Shown here: piece by piece, positions 54,461 through 63,846 of the stretch | How the letters are laid out: each line of letters starts with the position of its first letter | Position numbering within the stretch: the first letter of the stretch is position 1 | From: Nocardia nova | GTDB taxonomy: Bacteria > Actinomycetota > Actinomycetes > Mycobacteriales > Mycobacteriaceae | Direction of reading: 5' to 3' | Assembly (NCBI RefSeq): GCF_002933465.1 | Contig: NZ_PSZE01000003.1 | Location: 310,001-374,000 of the forward strand | Length of the DNA stretch: 64,000 nucleotides | The notes under the pieces: generated by a model | What the model was told of the DNA's origin: nothing | What the model saw: only the letters and a program-made list of their open reading frames with translations | Databases searched by the model: none | Made by a program: the position numbers and the translations under genes

Positions 54461-57028
54461 GTGGACTCGTTCAACCCCACCACCAAGACTCAGGCTGCCC
54501 TGACGGCTGCCCTGCAGGCGGCTTCGGCCGCCGGAAATCCGGAGATTCGCCCGGCGCACTTGCTGGTGGCGCTGCTGGATCAAACCGACGGCATCGCCGC
54601 CCCGCTGCTCAAGGCTGTCGCGGTCGACCCGGCAACGGTGCGACGCGAGGCACAGGACATCGTCGACCGGCTGCCCCGCGCGACCGGCGCCACCACGCAA
54701 CCGCAGCTCGGCCGGGAAGCGCTCGCCGCGCTCACCGCCGGCCAGCGCCTCGCCACCGAACTCGGCGACGAGTACGTCTCCACCGAGCATGTCGTGGTGG
54801 GTCTCGCCGAAGGCGACTCCGATGTCTCTCAGCTGCTGTTGAAGTACGGCGCCACCGCGGACGCGCTGCGGGAGGCATTCACGGCCGTCCGTGGCAACAC
54901 CCGCGTGACCAGCGCCGACCCCGAGGGCACCTATCAGGCGCTGGAGAAGTACTCCACCGACCTGACCGCCGCCGCGCGCGAGGGCAAACTCGATCCGGTC
55001 ATCGGCCGCGACACCGAGATCCGGCGCGTGGTGCAGGTGCTGAGCCGGCGCACCAAGAACAACCCGGTCCTCATCGGTGAGCCCGGTGTCGGTAAGACCG
55101 CCATCGTCGAGGGGCTGGCCCAGCGCATCGTCGCCGGGGACGTTCCGGAATCGCTGCGCGGCAAGACGCTGGTCTCGCTCGACCTCGGTGCGATGGTGGC
55201 CGGTGCGAAGTACCGCGGTGAGTTCGAAGAACGGCTCAAGGCGGTGCTGGAGGAGATCAAATCCAGTGCCGGACAGATCATTACGTTCATCGACGAGCTG
55301 CACACCATCGTCGGCGCCGGCGCGACCGGCGAATCGGCGATGGACGCCGGCAATATGATCAAGCCGATGCTGGCGCGCGGTGAACTGCGCCTGGTCGGTG
55401 CGACCACGCTCGACGAATATCGTCAGCACATCGAGAAGGACGCCGCCCTGGAGCGCCGCTTCCAGCAGGTGCTGGTCGGCGAGCCGTCGGTGGAGGACAC
55501 CATCGGCATCCTGCGCGGCCTCAAGGAGCGCTACGAGGTGCACCACGGTGTGCGGATCACCGACTCCGCACTGGTGGCCGCCGCGACCCTCAGCGATCGC
55601 TACATCACCTCGCGGTTCCTGCCCGACAAGGCGATCGACCTGGTCGACGAGTCGGCCTCGCGGCTGCGCATGGAGATCGACTCGCGGCCGGTCGAGATCG
55701 ACGAGGTCGAACGGGCGGTGCGCCGCCTCGAGATCGAGGAGGTCGCCCTTGCCAAGGAAACCGACGAGGCGTCCAAGCAGCGACTCGAGAAGTTGCGCCA
55801 GGAACTGGCCGACGACCGCGAGAAGCTGAACCAGCTGATGGCGCGCTGGCAGAACGAGAAGCAGGCCATCGACTCGGTCCGCACCATCAAGGAGCAGCTG
55901 GAGTCGCTGCGCGGTGAATCCGAGCGCGCCGAACGCGACGGTGATCTCGGCAAGGCCGCCGAACTGCGGTACGGCCGCATCCCGCAGCTCGAGAAGCAGC
56001 TCGCGGAGGCCGAGAAGAACGCAGGCAAGGCCGGCAGCGGCAGTCTCGAGGACGAGGTGATGCTCAAGGAGGAGGTCGGTCCGGACGACATCGCCGAAGT
56101 GGTCTCCTCGTGGACCGGCATCCCGGTCGGCCGCATGCTCGAGGGTGAAACCCAGAAGCTGCTGCGGATGGAGGAGGAACTCGGTCATCGGGTGGTCGGA
56201 CAGGCCGAGGCCGTCACCGCGGTCTCCGACGCGGTGCGCCGCGCCCGGGCCGGGGTCGCCGACCCCAACCGGCCCACGGGCTCGTTCATGTTCGTCGGAC
56301 CCACCGGTGTCGGTAAGACCGAGCTGGCGAAGGCCCTGGCGGATTTCCTGTTCGACGACGAGCGCGCCATGACCCGCATCGATATGAGCGAGTACTCCGA
56401 AAAGCATTCGGTGGCTCGCCTCGTCGGCGCCCCGCCCGGATATGTCGGCTACGACCAGGGCGGCCAGCTCACCGAGGCGGTCCGGCGACGGCCGTACACG
56501 GTGGTGCTGTTCGACGAGATCGAGAAGGCGCATCCCGACGTCTTCGACATCCTGCTGCAGGTACTGGACGAGGGGCGGCTCACCGACGGCCAAGGCCGCA
56601 CGGTGGACTTCCGCAACACCATCCTCATCCTCACCTCGAACCTGGGTGCCGGTGGCGACAAGGAGTTCGTGATGAACGCCGTGCGTTCGGCGTTCAAACC
56701 GGAATTCCTCAACCGCCTCGACGACGTGGTGATGTTCTCCACGCTCAACGAGGAGCAGCTCGAGAACATCGTCGACATCCAGTTGGCGCAGCTGCAGAAG
56801 CGGCTCTCGCAGCGGCGGCTGAAGCTGGACGTCAGCGATTCGGCGCGGTTCTGGCTGGCCGTGCGCGGCTACGACCCGGTCTACGGCGCCCGGCCGCTGC
56901 GCCGGCTGATCCAGCAGGCCATCGGCGATTCGCTGGCCAAGGAACTGCTGGCCGGTGAGGTCACCGACGGCGACCTGGTGAAGGTCAACGTCGCACCCGA
57001 CGGCGACGGGCTGATCGTCGGACGGTGA
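54461..57028 (+). CDS. clpB: Disaggregase ClpB
   Basis: 855 aa, full length. It has an N-terminal Clp repeat domain, AAA+ module 1 with Walker [15 protein letters not shown], and the regulatory coiled-coil M-domain (about residues 410-525). AAA+ module 2 has Walker [15 protein letters not shown] and Walker [15 protein letters not shown] 54461 (AGGAAGG upstream) gives the family's [13 protein letters not shown] start. It re-solubilises protein aggregates with DnaK. Confidence 0.97.
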   Translation: MDSFNPTTKTQAALTAALQAASAAGNPEIRPAHLLVALLDQTDGIAAPLLKAVAVDPATVRREAQDIVDRLPRATGATTQPQLGREALAALTAGQRLATELGDEYVSTEHVVVGLAEGDSDVSQLLLKYGATADALREAFTAVRGNTRVTSADPEGTYQALEKYSTDLTAAAREGKLDPVIGRDTEIRRVVQVLSRRTKNNPVLIGEPGVGKTAIVEGLAQRIVAGDVPESLRGKTLVSLDLGAMVAGAKYRGEFEERLKAVLEEIKSSAGQIITFIDELHTIVGAGATGESAMDAGNMIKPMLARGELRLVGATTLDEYRQHIEKDAALERRFQQVLVGEPSVEDTIGILRGLKERYEVHHGVRITDSALVAAATLSDRYITSRFLPDKAIDLVDESASRLRMEIDSRPVEIDEVERAVRRLEIEEVALAKETDEASKQRLEKLRQELADDREKLNQLMARWQNEKQAIDSVRTIKEQLESLRGESERAERDGDLGKAAELRYGRIPQLEKQLAEAEKNAGKAGSGSLEDEVMLKEEVGPDDIAEVVSSWTGIPVGRMLEGETQKLLRMEEELGHRVVGQAEAVTAVSDAVRRARAGVADPNRPTGSFMFVGPTGVGKTELAKALADFLFDDERAMTRIDMSEYSEKHSVARLVGAPPGYVGYDQGGQLTEAVRRRPYTVVLFDEIEKAHPDVFDILLQVLDEGRLTDGQGRTVDFRNTILILTSNLGAGGDKEFVMNAVRSAFKPEFLNRLDDVVMFSTLNEEQLENIVDIQLAQLQKRLSQRRLKLDVSDSARFWLAVRGYDPVYGARPLRRLIQQAIGDSLAKELLAGEVTDGDLVKVNVAPDGDGLIVGR

Positions 57029-57043
57029 CGACCGAGCCGTCCG

Positions 57044-57077
57044 GGGCTCGACTATCGGGCTCGACTATCGGGCTCGA
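57044..57077. repeat. 13-bp tandem repeat after clpB
   Basis: GGGCTCGACTATC occurs twice in tandem plus a partial third copy (GGGCTCGA), starting 16 nt after the clpB stop. Confidence 0.6.
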
Positions 57078-57155
57078 TTTTCCGGGCGCGGTGTGTGAGT
57101 GAATCGCACACCGCGCCCCGGCGTATCCGCCGGATTCCGCCCGCCCCGATTCCGA

Positions 57156-57231
57156 GGTTGTCGCGGGGTTGTCGCGGGGTTGTCGCGAGGTTGTCGCGAG
57201 GTTGTCGCGAGGTTGTCGCGGGGTTGCCGCA
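57156..57231. repeat. 11-bp minisatellite, seven copies
   Basis: Unit GGTTGTCGCG(A/G), copies starting at 57156, 57167, 57178, 57189, 57200, 57211 and 57222; the last is diverged. It lies between clpB and the gene at 57273, ending 42 nt before that start. An 11-bp period keeps one face of the helix nearly constant. Confidence 0.85.
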
Positions 57232-57272
57232 CTTCGCTGATGCAACGCCGATCTGCACCTACCCTGGTGAGC

Positions 57273-58157
57273 ATGACGAATCCGAGCGACCCGTGGGCGC
57301 AGCGTCCGGATTCACCCGATACGCCGACCGAGAAGCTCGGCGCGTCGGGCCGGCATCCGGACGACGGCGCTACCCACACGACGGAATACTCGGAAGCGTA
57401 CGGTCAGAGCCCTGAGCCGTACGAGAGCACTCGTCCCTACGGACATCCCGGGCCCTACGAACACACCGCGCCCTACGAATTCCCGTCCCATCCCGAATAT
57501 CAGGGCCGGTACTTCGAACAAGCGCCCGGCCCGAACGCGACCCGCGAACTTCCGCCCTATGACAGCCAATGGGGCGGCTACGAATCCGGGTACAGCGAAC
57601 CCGGTGAATATCCCCCTTACGGTTCCGGCGCACCCGGCGGCACCGGCCCGCAGGGAGCGGTCGGGCCGACCGGACTGCCCGTCGAACCGCCGCGCCGCCG
57701 CCGCACCGGCCTGTGGATCGCGCTGACCGCGGCCGTCTTCGTCCTGGTGGTCCTCGGCGGCATCGCCGCGGGCCTGCTGCTCGCCGGCAACGACTCCTCG
57801 TCCTCCGATGCGGCCGCTACCGGCCGGCCCGCGCCGACGCGCGTACCGGTCGTCCCGCCGAACCCGTCCGGCGGCGCGCAACCCAGCCTTCCGCAGCTAC
57901 CGGGCCTCGGCGACATCGACGGTCTCGGGGCGACCATGGGGACGGTGAACAGCAACGACGGGACGACCATCATGCTGCAGTCGCTGCTGGGCAACTCGGT
58001 CACCGTGCACACGGATGCGCAGACCCAGGTGATCTCGATGGGATCCGGGAAGGTGTCCGATTTGAAAGAGGGCGACATGGTGGTCGTGCAGGGGGACAAG
58101 AACCCGGACGGGTCCATCAAGGCGAAGATCATCATCAGCACCCAGCTGCCGAGGTAG
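57273..58157 (+). CDS. Membrane protein with Tyr/Pro-rich head and DUF5666-like domain
   Basis: 294 aa. The cytoplasmic N-terminal 140 residues are rich in Tyr, Pro, Gly and Glu (RPYGHPGPYEHTAPYEFPSH). After RRRR comes one transmembrane helix (TGLWIALTAAVFVLVVLGGI). The outer domain of about 80 residues (GTVNSNDGTTIMLQSLLGNS, VSDLKEGDMVVVQGDKNPDG) has the OB-like DUF5666 pattern. It may correspond to the Rv0383c position next to clpB. ATG 57273 was chosen because an upstream frame would run through the minisatellite. Confidence 0.7.
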   Translation: MTNPSDPWAQRPDSPDTPTEKLGASGRHPDDGATHTTEYSEAYGQSPEPYESTRPYGHPGPYEHTAPYEFPSHPEYQGRYFEQAPGPNATRELPPYDSQWGGYESGYSEPGEYPPYGSGAPGGTGPQGAVGPTGLPVEPPRRRRTGLWIALTAAVFVLVVLGGIAAGLLLAGNDSSSSDAAATGRPAPTRVPVVPPNPSGGAQPSLPQLPGLGDIDGLGATMGTVNSNDGTTIMLQSLLGNSVTVHTDAQTQVISMGSGKVSDLKEGDMVVVQGDKNPDGSIKAKIIISTQLPR

Positions 58158-58292
58158 TCGCCGCCGCATCGCCGCGGCGGGTTGCGTCGTCACTGCCGCG
58201 CCCGCTCGGGGGTGTGACGTCGGCAGGCAGGCGCGAACCGCGGGACGAACGAGCGCGAGCAATTGCACCCGAACCCACTAGACTCAGGTGCG

Positions 58293-59723
58293 ATGACAGC
58301 AGCAATCTGGTTCGGCCTCGCGGCGATCGCACTGGTAGGTGCGATCGTACTGCTGTATTTCGATCGCGTGCAGCGGCAGCGGACCGGACACGTACGGCAG
58401 GTCTGGGCCAAATCCCAGGGATACACCTACGTTTCGGTCGAACCGTCGCTGGCATCGACATGGCGGCGGGGCGCGATGGCCAAACTAGGGTATCTGTCCC
58501 CGATCGATGTGGTTTCCGGTAATCGCAAGGGCGAGAAGTTCGTTCTGTTCGATCTGGAGGATGCCGCGACGTTGGTCGCCGTGCGCCGCCAGATCGGCTC
58601 GGACATCGATATCGACCTGCGCCTCAAGACCGCCTCCCCGCCCAAGGACGCCGATCTGGAACTGCTCGGTGCGATCGGCGACCGCGTGGTCTTCGCGACC
58701 AATCCGGACGTCGCTCGCCACGCCGTCGACCAGCGGATGGTCCACTTCATCGAAACGCTGCCCCACACCGTGCAGCAGTTGTGGAGTGAGGGCAACTGGA
58801 CGCTGGGCATGTTGCCGGTCGGCACCGCGGCCAAGGATTGGGAGGCCGCGATCGATGCCGTGCTGCGGCTCTCGGGTCTGCTGCATGTGCTGCCGCCGGT
58901 GGCCGGAGGCGACCGCGGCCGGCTGGAATCCGATCAGCACGATCCCGGTCGTCCTCGCCCGGCTACCGACGACGAAACCGGTGAAGCCGCCCAGGGCTAC
59001 CGCGATCAGGACTACGGGGACCAGAGCTACGGGGACCAGGACTACGGGGACCAGAGCTATGGGGACCAGGACTACGGGGACCAGGACTACCCGGACCGGA
59101 GCTACGACGACCGGGCCGACCGGGGCTACCGCGATCAGGATTACGACGACCGGTTCGAGCGCTTCGACGACGACGAATTCGACGACGAGTTCGACGGCGA
59201 ATTCGACGACGAATTCGACGACGAGCACGGTCGAGACGACCGGAGCGACGACGACCACGATGTCCGCGACGAGCGGGCATCCGGTCCCCGGGACGGCGAA
59301 GGGCACGGCGGCCGGAGCCGGTTCGCACACGAGGACGTGGACGGCAGCGACCGCGGAAGCATCGCTCGCGGCGGCACCGAAGCACCGGCCGGCCCCCGCC
59401 CCGGCGACGCCCGTAACTCCGGCGAACGCCCGGCATCCGATTCGGTGGAGCGGGAGTCCGGCGTGATCGCCCCGCCGGTCGGTGATCTCGCGGGCGAGGC
59501 CGAGCAGCAGCCGCCGCGCCGCCCGGCGCTCGCGGTGGTACCGGACCCCCGCAACCGGGTCCGCCGTAACTGGCCGCCCGCCGAGGAATTCTTCGAGGGC
59601 GAGGAAAACGATTCGGCCGCAGAGGATTTCGACGAACAGCAGGCCGAGAGCGAGCTGCCGCAGCGGCCGGGCGGTCCGTTCCATCCGGGGTTCCGTCCCT
59701 ATCAGGGCCCCGCACCGCGGTGA
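58293..59723 (+). CDS. Membrane-anchored protein with Asp/Tyr repeat region
   Basis: 476 aa. An N-terminal membrane helix (IWFGLAAIALVGAIVLLYF) precedes a conserved folded region of about 185 residues (GYLSPIDVVSGNRKGEKFVL; TLPHTVQQLWSEGNWTLGML). A strongly acidic low-complexity half follows: (D/S)YGDQ repeats, then FDDEFDGE repeats, then Gly/Arg/Pro. The folded part is not recognised. The repeats (58995-59230) are very regular in DNA and may vary in length between strains. Confidence 0.65.
   Translation: MTAAIWFGLAAIALVGAIVLLYFDRVQRQRTGHVRQVWAKSQGYTYVSVEPSLASTWRRGAMAKLGYLSPIDVVSGNRKGEKFVLFDLEDAATLVAVRRQIGSDIDIDLRLKTASPPKDADLELLGAIGDRVVFATNPDVARHAVDQRMVHFIETLPHTVQQLWSEGNWTLGMLPVGTAAKDWEAAIDAVLRLSGLLHVLPPVAGGDRGRLESDQHDPGRPRPATDDETGEAAQGYRDQDYGDQSYGDQDYGDQSYGDQDYGDQDYPDRSYDDRADRGYRDQDYDDRFERFDDDEFDDEFDGEFDDEFDDEHGRDDRSDDDHDVRDERASGPRDGEGHGGRSRFAHEDVDGSDRGSIARGGTEAPAGPRPGDARNSGERPASDSVERESGVIAPPVGDLAGEAEQQPPRRPALAVVPDPRNRVRRNWPPAEEFFEGEENDSAAEDFDEQQAESELPQRPGGPFHPGFRPYQGPAPR
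58995..59230 (+). repeat. In-frame acidic repeat tracts
   Basis: First, a 15-bp unit, ACTACGGGGACCAG-like, encodes (D/S)YGDQ about seven times. Then a 9-15-bp unit encodes FDDE/FDGE about five times. Copies are nearly identical in DNA. Confidence 0.7.
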
Positions 59724-59792
59724 CCGGTCCGGTTCGCGAACCGGTGTCCGGGCACCGGGATTATCCGCCCGACACTAGGTGGTTGACGACCC

Positions 59793-60614
59793 ATGACCGA
59801 TAGCCCCGCACACCCGGGGGCCGCACGCCTCCCCGGTGCCACCCGTCCGGTCGCCCTGGTGACCGGACCAACCTCCGGCATCGGCCAGGGCTACGCCACC
59901 CGGCTGGCCTCCCTCGGCTACGACCTCGTGCTGGTGGCGCGCGACGAGCAACGCCTGACCGCCCTCGCCGCGGAATTGCGGCACCGCTTCGATACCCGCA
60001 GCGAGATCCTGGCCGCGGACTTGGCGCGCGAGCAGGACCGCGACACCGTCGCCGAGCGGCTCGGCGAGGGCGTGGACTTCCTGGTCAACAATGCCGGATT
60101 CGGTATCTCGGGTGAGTTCTGGACCGTGGAACCGCGGCAATTGCAGGCCCAATTGGATGTCAATGTCACCGCGGTGCTGCAATTGACGCGTGCCGCACTG
60201 CCGCCGATGATCGCCGCCGCCAAGGGTTCGGTGGTCAATGTCGCCAGTGTGGCCGGGCTGGTACCGGGCCGCGGCTCGACCTATTCGGCCTCCAAGGCCT
60301 ACGTCATATCCTTGACCGAGGGTCTGGCCGGCGGACTGGCCGGGACCGGGGTCCGGGTGCAGGCGCTGTGCCCGGGATTCGTGCACACGGAATTTCACGA
60401 GCGCGCCGGAATCGAGATGTCGTCGCTACCGAAGCCCCTGTGGCTCGAGGTCGATCAGGTGGTGTCCGGTTCGCTGCAGGATTTGGAGAAGAATCGGGTG
60501 ATCAGTGTGCCCGGGGTGCAGTACAAGGCGCTCACCACCGTCGCCGGGCTTATCCCGCGGAATCTGGTGACCCGGCTCAACCGAGGCATGTTCAACGCAC
60601 GGGGAAGGACATAA
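59793..60614 (+). CDS. Short-chain dehydrogenase/reductase
   Basis: 273 aa classical SDR. The cofactor loop is TGPTSGIGQGYA (residues 27-38), followed by NNAGFGISG and the active-site pair YSASK with Ser in VASVAG. The C-terminal 50 residues form the variable substrate cap. The substrate is unknown. It ends 5 nt before pyrE, so it is probably in the same operon. Confidence 0.88.
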   Translation: MTDSPAHPGAARLPGATRPVALVTGPTSGIGQGYATRLASLGYDLVLVARDEQRLTALAAELRHRFDTRSEILAADLAREQDRDTVAERLGEGVDFLVNNAGFGISGEFWTVEPRQLQAQLDVNVTAVLQLTRAALPPMIAAAKGSVVNVASVAGLVPGRGSTYSASKAYVISLTEGLAGGLAGTGVRVQALCPGFVHTEFHERAGIEMSSLPKPLWLEVDQVVSGSLQDLEKNRVISVPGVQYKALTTVAGLIPRNLVTRLNRGMFNARGRT

Positions 60615-60619
60615 CCCAC

Positions 60620-61165
60620 ATGATCGAATCCACCACCGACCGCGACAGATTGGCCGAGCTGGTCCGGGAACTCGCCGTCGTGCACGGCCGGGTGACCCTG
60701 TCCTCCGGTAAGGAGGCCGACTACTACGTCGATCTGCGCCGGGCGACCCTGCACCATCAGGCGGCGCCGCTGATCGGCACCCTGCTACGAGAGCTGGTGT
60801 CGGACTGGGAATTCGACGCCGTCGGCGGGCTCACCATGGGTGCGGATCCGGTGGCGCTGGCGATGCTGCACGCCCCCGGCCGCCCGCTGGACGCGTTCGT
60901 GGTGCGCAAGGCCGCCAAGACGCACGGTATGCAGCGCCAGATCGAGGGGCCGGAGATCTCCGGTAAGCGCGTGCTCGTCGTCGAGGACACCACGACCACC
61001 GGCAATTCGCCGCTGACCGCGGTCCGGGCTCTGCGCGAGGCCGGCGCGACCGTGGTCGGCGTCGCCACCGTGGTCGATCGCGAGACCGGGGCCGACCAGG
61101 TGATTGCCGAGGAGGGGCTGGAGTACCGTTCCATTCTGGGCCTGAAGGATCTGGCTCTGGGGTGA
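60620..61165 (+). CDS. pyrE: Orotate phosphoribosyltransferase
   Basis: 181 aa. Visible motifs are VTLSSGKEADYYVDLRRATL at the orotate site, FVVRKAAKTHG, and the PRPP loop VLVVEDTTTTGNSPL. It makes OMP from orotate and PRPP in pyrimidine synthesis. It corresponds to mycobacterial Rv0382c, near clpB there too. Confidence 0.93.
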   Translation: MIESTTDRDRLAELVRELAVVHGRVTLSSGKEADYYVDLRRATLHHQAAPLIGTLLRELVSDWEFDAVGGLTMGADPVALAMLHAPGRPLDAFVVRKAAKTHGMQRQIEGPEISGKRVLVVEDTTTTGNSPLTAVRALREAGATVVGVATVVDRETGADQVIAEEGLEYRSILGLKDLALG

Positions 61166-61234
61166 CATTCGAGCCTGGGCTAGCCTGGACGCTGGTCTTA
61201 TGTACGACAGCGTGAAGGGTCGAGTGAGTCTCCT

Positions 61235-62293
61235 GTGGTGAGCATTGCAGTCAACGAGGGTCGCGAGAATGTTGCGATGCTCGGCATCGGGGCATACCGG
61301 CCGAAGCGTATCGTCAGCAACGCCGACGTCTGCGAGGTTCTCGATTCCACCCCGGAGTGGATCTTCGAGCGAACCGGCATCCGCAATCGTCGCTGGATCA
61401 GCGGTGACGAGACCCTGCGATCCATGTCGGCGGCCGCCGGGGAGCGGGCCATCATCAACAGCGGTATCGATCGCAGCAAGATCAGCGCGCTGATTCTGGC
61501 TACTTCCAGCTGGCTCAAGCTCACCCCGCACGGCGCACCCTCGGTCGCCTGCGATCTCGGGATGAACGGTATCCCGGCTTTCGACCTCACCTCCGGTTGC
61601 GGCGGATTCGGCTATGCCCTCGGTGTGGCGGCCGATTTGATCCGGGCCGGTTCCGTCGAATATGTGCTGGTGATCGGTGCGGAAACCATGACGGTCGGAC
61701 TCGACCCGACCGACCGTGGGACCGCCATGATTTTCGGCGACGGCGCCGGTGCGGTCGTGGTCGGCCCCAGCGACGTCAACGGCATCTCCCCGACGGTGTG
61801 GGGCAGCGACGGGGAGAGCGCCGAGGCGATCTCCCAGGACGTCAACTTCTTCGACTACATGGACAGGGCGGAGAGGCTGCAGGGCACCGATCCCGAGGTG
61901 GAGCCGGTGGGCCGGATGGCGCTGCGGATGGAGGGACCGCGCGTATTCCGTTGGGCCGCAGTTACTTTGCCCCGCGCCCTGTCGACCGCGCTGGAGGTGT
62001 CGGGCGTGGCCAAGGAGGATATCGAGGTCTTCGTGCCGCATCAGGCCAACGCGCGCATCAACGAGCTGATGAAGAAGAATCTCGGCCTCGCCGACGACAT
62101 CCCGATGGCCAACGACATCGAGAACACCGGCAACACCTCCGCCGCGTCCATCCCGCTGGCCATGGAGGAGATGTTGGTGACCGGTAAGGCCAAGGGCGGG
62201 CAGCTGGCCCTGCTGCTCGGCTTCGGCGCCGGGCTGAGCTACGCCGGCCAGGTTGTCACTCTCCCGCCTAAGCCGATCGAAGCCAGCTTCTGA
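61235..62293 (+). CDS. Beta-ketoacyl-ACP synthase III (FabH-like)
   Basis: 352 aa thiolase-fold condensing enzyme with the Cys-His-Asn triad: LTSGCGGFGYAL, VPHQANARINEL, NTGNTSAASIPLAM. The first two also match the family loops around the acyl-CoA pocket. An extended N-terminus (SIAVNEGRENVAMLGIG) precedes the first strand. It could start fatty-acid or polyketide chains; the substrate cannot be read from sequence. GTG 61235 or 61238 starts it; the ribosome site is weak. Confidence 0.88.
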   Translation: MVSIAVNEGRENVAMLGIGAYRPKRIVSNADVCEVLDSTPEWIFERTGIRNRRWISGDETLRSMSAAAGERAIINSGIDRSKISALILATSSWLKLTPHGAPSVACDLGMNGIPAFDLTSGCGGFGYALGVAADLIRAGSVEYVLVIGAETMTVGLDPTDRGTAMIFGDGAGAVVVGPSDVNGISPTVWGSDGESAEAISQDVNFFDYMDRAERLQGTDPEVEPVGRMALRMEGPRVFRWAAVTLPRALSTALEVSGVAKEDIEVFVPHQANARINELMKKNLGLADDIPMANDIENTGNTSAASIPLAMEEMLVTGKAKGGQLALLLGFGAGLSYAGQVVTLPPKPIEASF

Positions 62294-62395
62294 CCCGCGA
62301 CCGGCGTGTCCGCCTGCGCCCGGCACATACTTCGACGAGCGGATGGCGACACGGGCCCCCGGCCGACGCGGACGAGTGAGAAGGATAGATTCCGA

Positions 62396-63208
62396 ATGGC
62401 GCGACCGTTCCGCGCGGCATATGTGGGCGCCGCGGTGATCACCGTTCTGGGTGCCGCCACCGGGCGGGATCGGTGGCAGTGGGCCACCAAGCCGCTGCTC
62501 ATGCCGCTGCTGGCCGCCGATGCGGTGCAGGCCGGGCGCGCCCCGAGCGTGCCGAGCGCTGGTGAGCTCTCCGCTGGTGCCGAGGCGGACGGACGAGGGG
62601 GCGAGCGCGGCTTCGAATTCGCCGGCCCTGGTCACGCCGAGCCCGCTCGCGCGACGGGTGACCGGGGGCTATCGCAGTCCGACCGGGCTCTCCTGATCGG
62701 GTCTCTGGCGGCGGCCACCGTCGGCGACCTACTCCTGATAGATCCCGACGACGACCGCCGTCTGGTCGCGGGCGCTTCCGCCTTCGCGGTCATGCAGTGC
62801 GGATACTCGGCGCTCTGGTGGCGGCGCGGTGCGCGGCCGCAGCCGATGGTCGCGGCGCCCCGGGTCTTCGCGTGGCTGGGTGCCGCCATGCTGTTGCGGG
62901 CGCGCGCGCCTCGCATCGCCGCGCCGTTGACCGCCTACGGTGCGACGCTGGGCACGGCGGCGACACTCGCCTCCGATTCGGCCTTGGCTCCCGGTGCGAA
63001 AGTCGTTGCGGGAACCGTGGTTCCGGGAAGCGACCCGCGCAGCCGCCTGGCCCTGGGCGCCCTGCTGTTCACCCTCTCCGACGGCCTGATCGTGCTGCGC
63101 CGCCTGTTCGCGCGGACGACACGGTCCCGCCGCGCGGGCGAGGCCGTCATCCTCGCGACCTATGCCGGTGCGCAGTACCTGCTGACCGCGCCGACCCACT
63201 TCGACTGA
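62396..63208 (+). CDS. Lysoplasmalogenase-like (YhhN/TMEM86) membrane protein
   Basis: 270 aa with about seven membrane helices. ATKPLLMPLLAAD after the first helix and GDLLLID, FAVMQCGYSA later are YhhN/TMEM86 landmarks, including the conserved Lys-Pro and acidic residues. An unusual hydrophilic insert of about 50 residues (SAGELSAGAEADGRGGERGF) separates helices 2 and 3. ATG 62396 has AAGGA upstream. The family hydrolyses vinyl-ether lysophospholipids; activity here is inferred. Confidence 0.8.
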   Translation: MARPFRAAYVGAAVITVLGAATGRDRWQWATKPLLMPLLAADAVQAGRAPSVPSAGELSAGAEADGRGGERGFEFAGPGHAEPARATGDRGLSQSDRALLIGSLAAATVGDLLLIDPDDDRRLVAGASAFAVMQCGYSALWWRRGARPQPMVAAPRVFAWLGAAMLLRARAPRIAAPLTAYGATLGTAATLASDSALAPGAKVVAGTVVPGSDPRSRLALGALLFTLSDGLIVLRRLFARTTRSRRAGEAVILATYAGAQYLLTAPTHFD

Positions 63209-63243
63209 ACCCCATCGCCGTTGCACGCCCGCGCGGGCGCTGC

Positions 63244-63690
63244 TCACAGGCAGAGCATGATCCGGTCGCGGTCGGCCGGGTCCACCCGGATCGAAATCGT
63301 CTCACCCACATGCATTCTCGGCCGGTCGATCGGTGCGACGTCGAAAACGACCGTGCCCCGATAGGTCTCCGAACCGGGAACGGTCAGCTCCAGATCGAGT
63401 TCGGTCAGTTCCGTGTGGTGATCGGTGTACTGCAGCGGATGCACCCGCTCGATGGTCGCCCACCCCTCCAGCCCGTGCCGCAACAACCGCCGATCCGACC
63501 GCGTCGGCCGCTGCGCCAGCAACATCCCGATCCCCACACACGATCCGAACGCCCCCACCAACGCCATGATCTGATACGGCTCGGTCCCCGGCGGCGTGTG
63601 CTGATGCACCCACCCCAACCAGACCCCGAGCACAATCACATACCCGACCGTCACCCCGAGCACGGTCCGAAGAATGCGTACGTGGTCCAT
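63244..63690 (-). CDS. Small membrane protein, hypothetical
   Basis: 148 aa. Two membrane helices (VLGVTVGYVIVLGVWLGW; YQIMALVGAFGSCVGIGMLL) precede a beta-rich soluble domain (WATIERVHPLQYTDHHTELT; ISIRVDPADRDRIMLCL) of DUF3592-like layout. ATG 63690 has GGAGG 5 nt upstream. Function unknown. Confidence 0.65.
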   Translation of the reverse strand: MDHVRILRTVLGVTVGYVIVLGVWLGWVHQHTPPGTEPYQIMALVGAFGSCVGIGMLLAQRPTRSDRRLLRHGLEGWATIERVHPLQYTDHHTELTELDLELTVPGSETYRGTVVFDVAPIDRPRMHVGETISIRVDPADRDRIMLCL

Positions 63691-63846
63691 AACCGCCTCC
63701 ACCACCCCGCGGATACCACAAGAATAAGCCCCGACCGCCACTCGTAGGTCTCCCCGCACGCACCGATACCGATCCGATTCGTCCGAAACGATGAAGGACA
63801 AAAATCGTTGCGAGCGTTCTACGGATGTGTCGGACTATTCGCAGCG

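Noticed and set aside
54380..56593. 737-residue frame opposite clpB
   Set aside because: It mirrors a full-length conserved ClpB and has no domain of its own.
57156..57231. CRISPR-like array
   Set aside because: Units are directly adjacent 11-bp repeats with no spacers and no cas genes nearby.
57099..57272. Upstream extension of the gene at 57273 through the 11-bp repeats
   Set aside because: It would encode a repetitive Cys/Arg/Val stretch with no ribosome site; ATG 57273 is the natural start.
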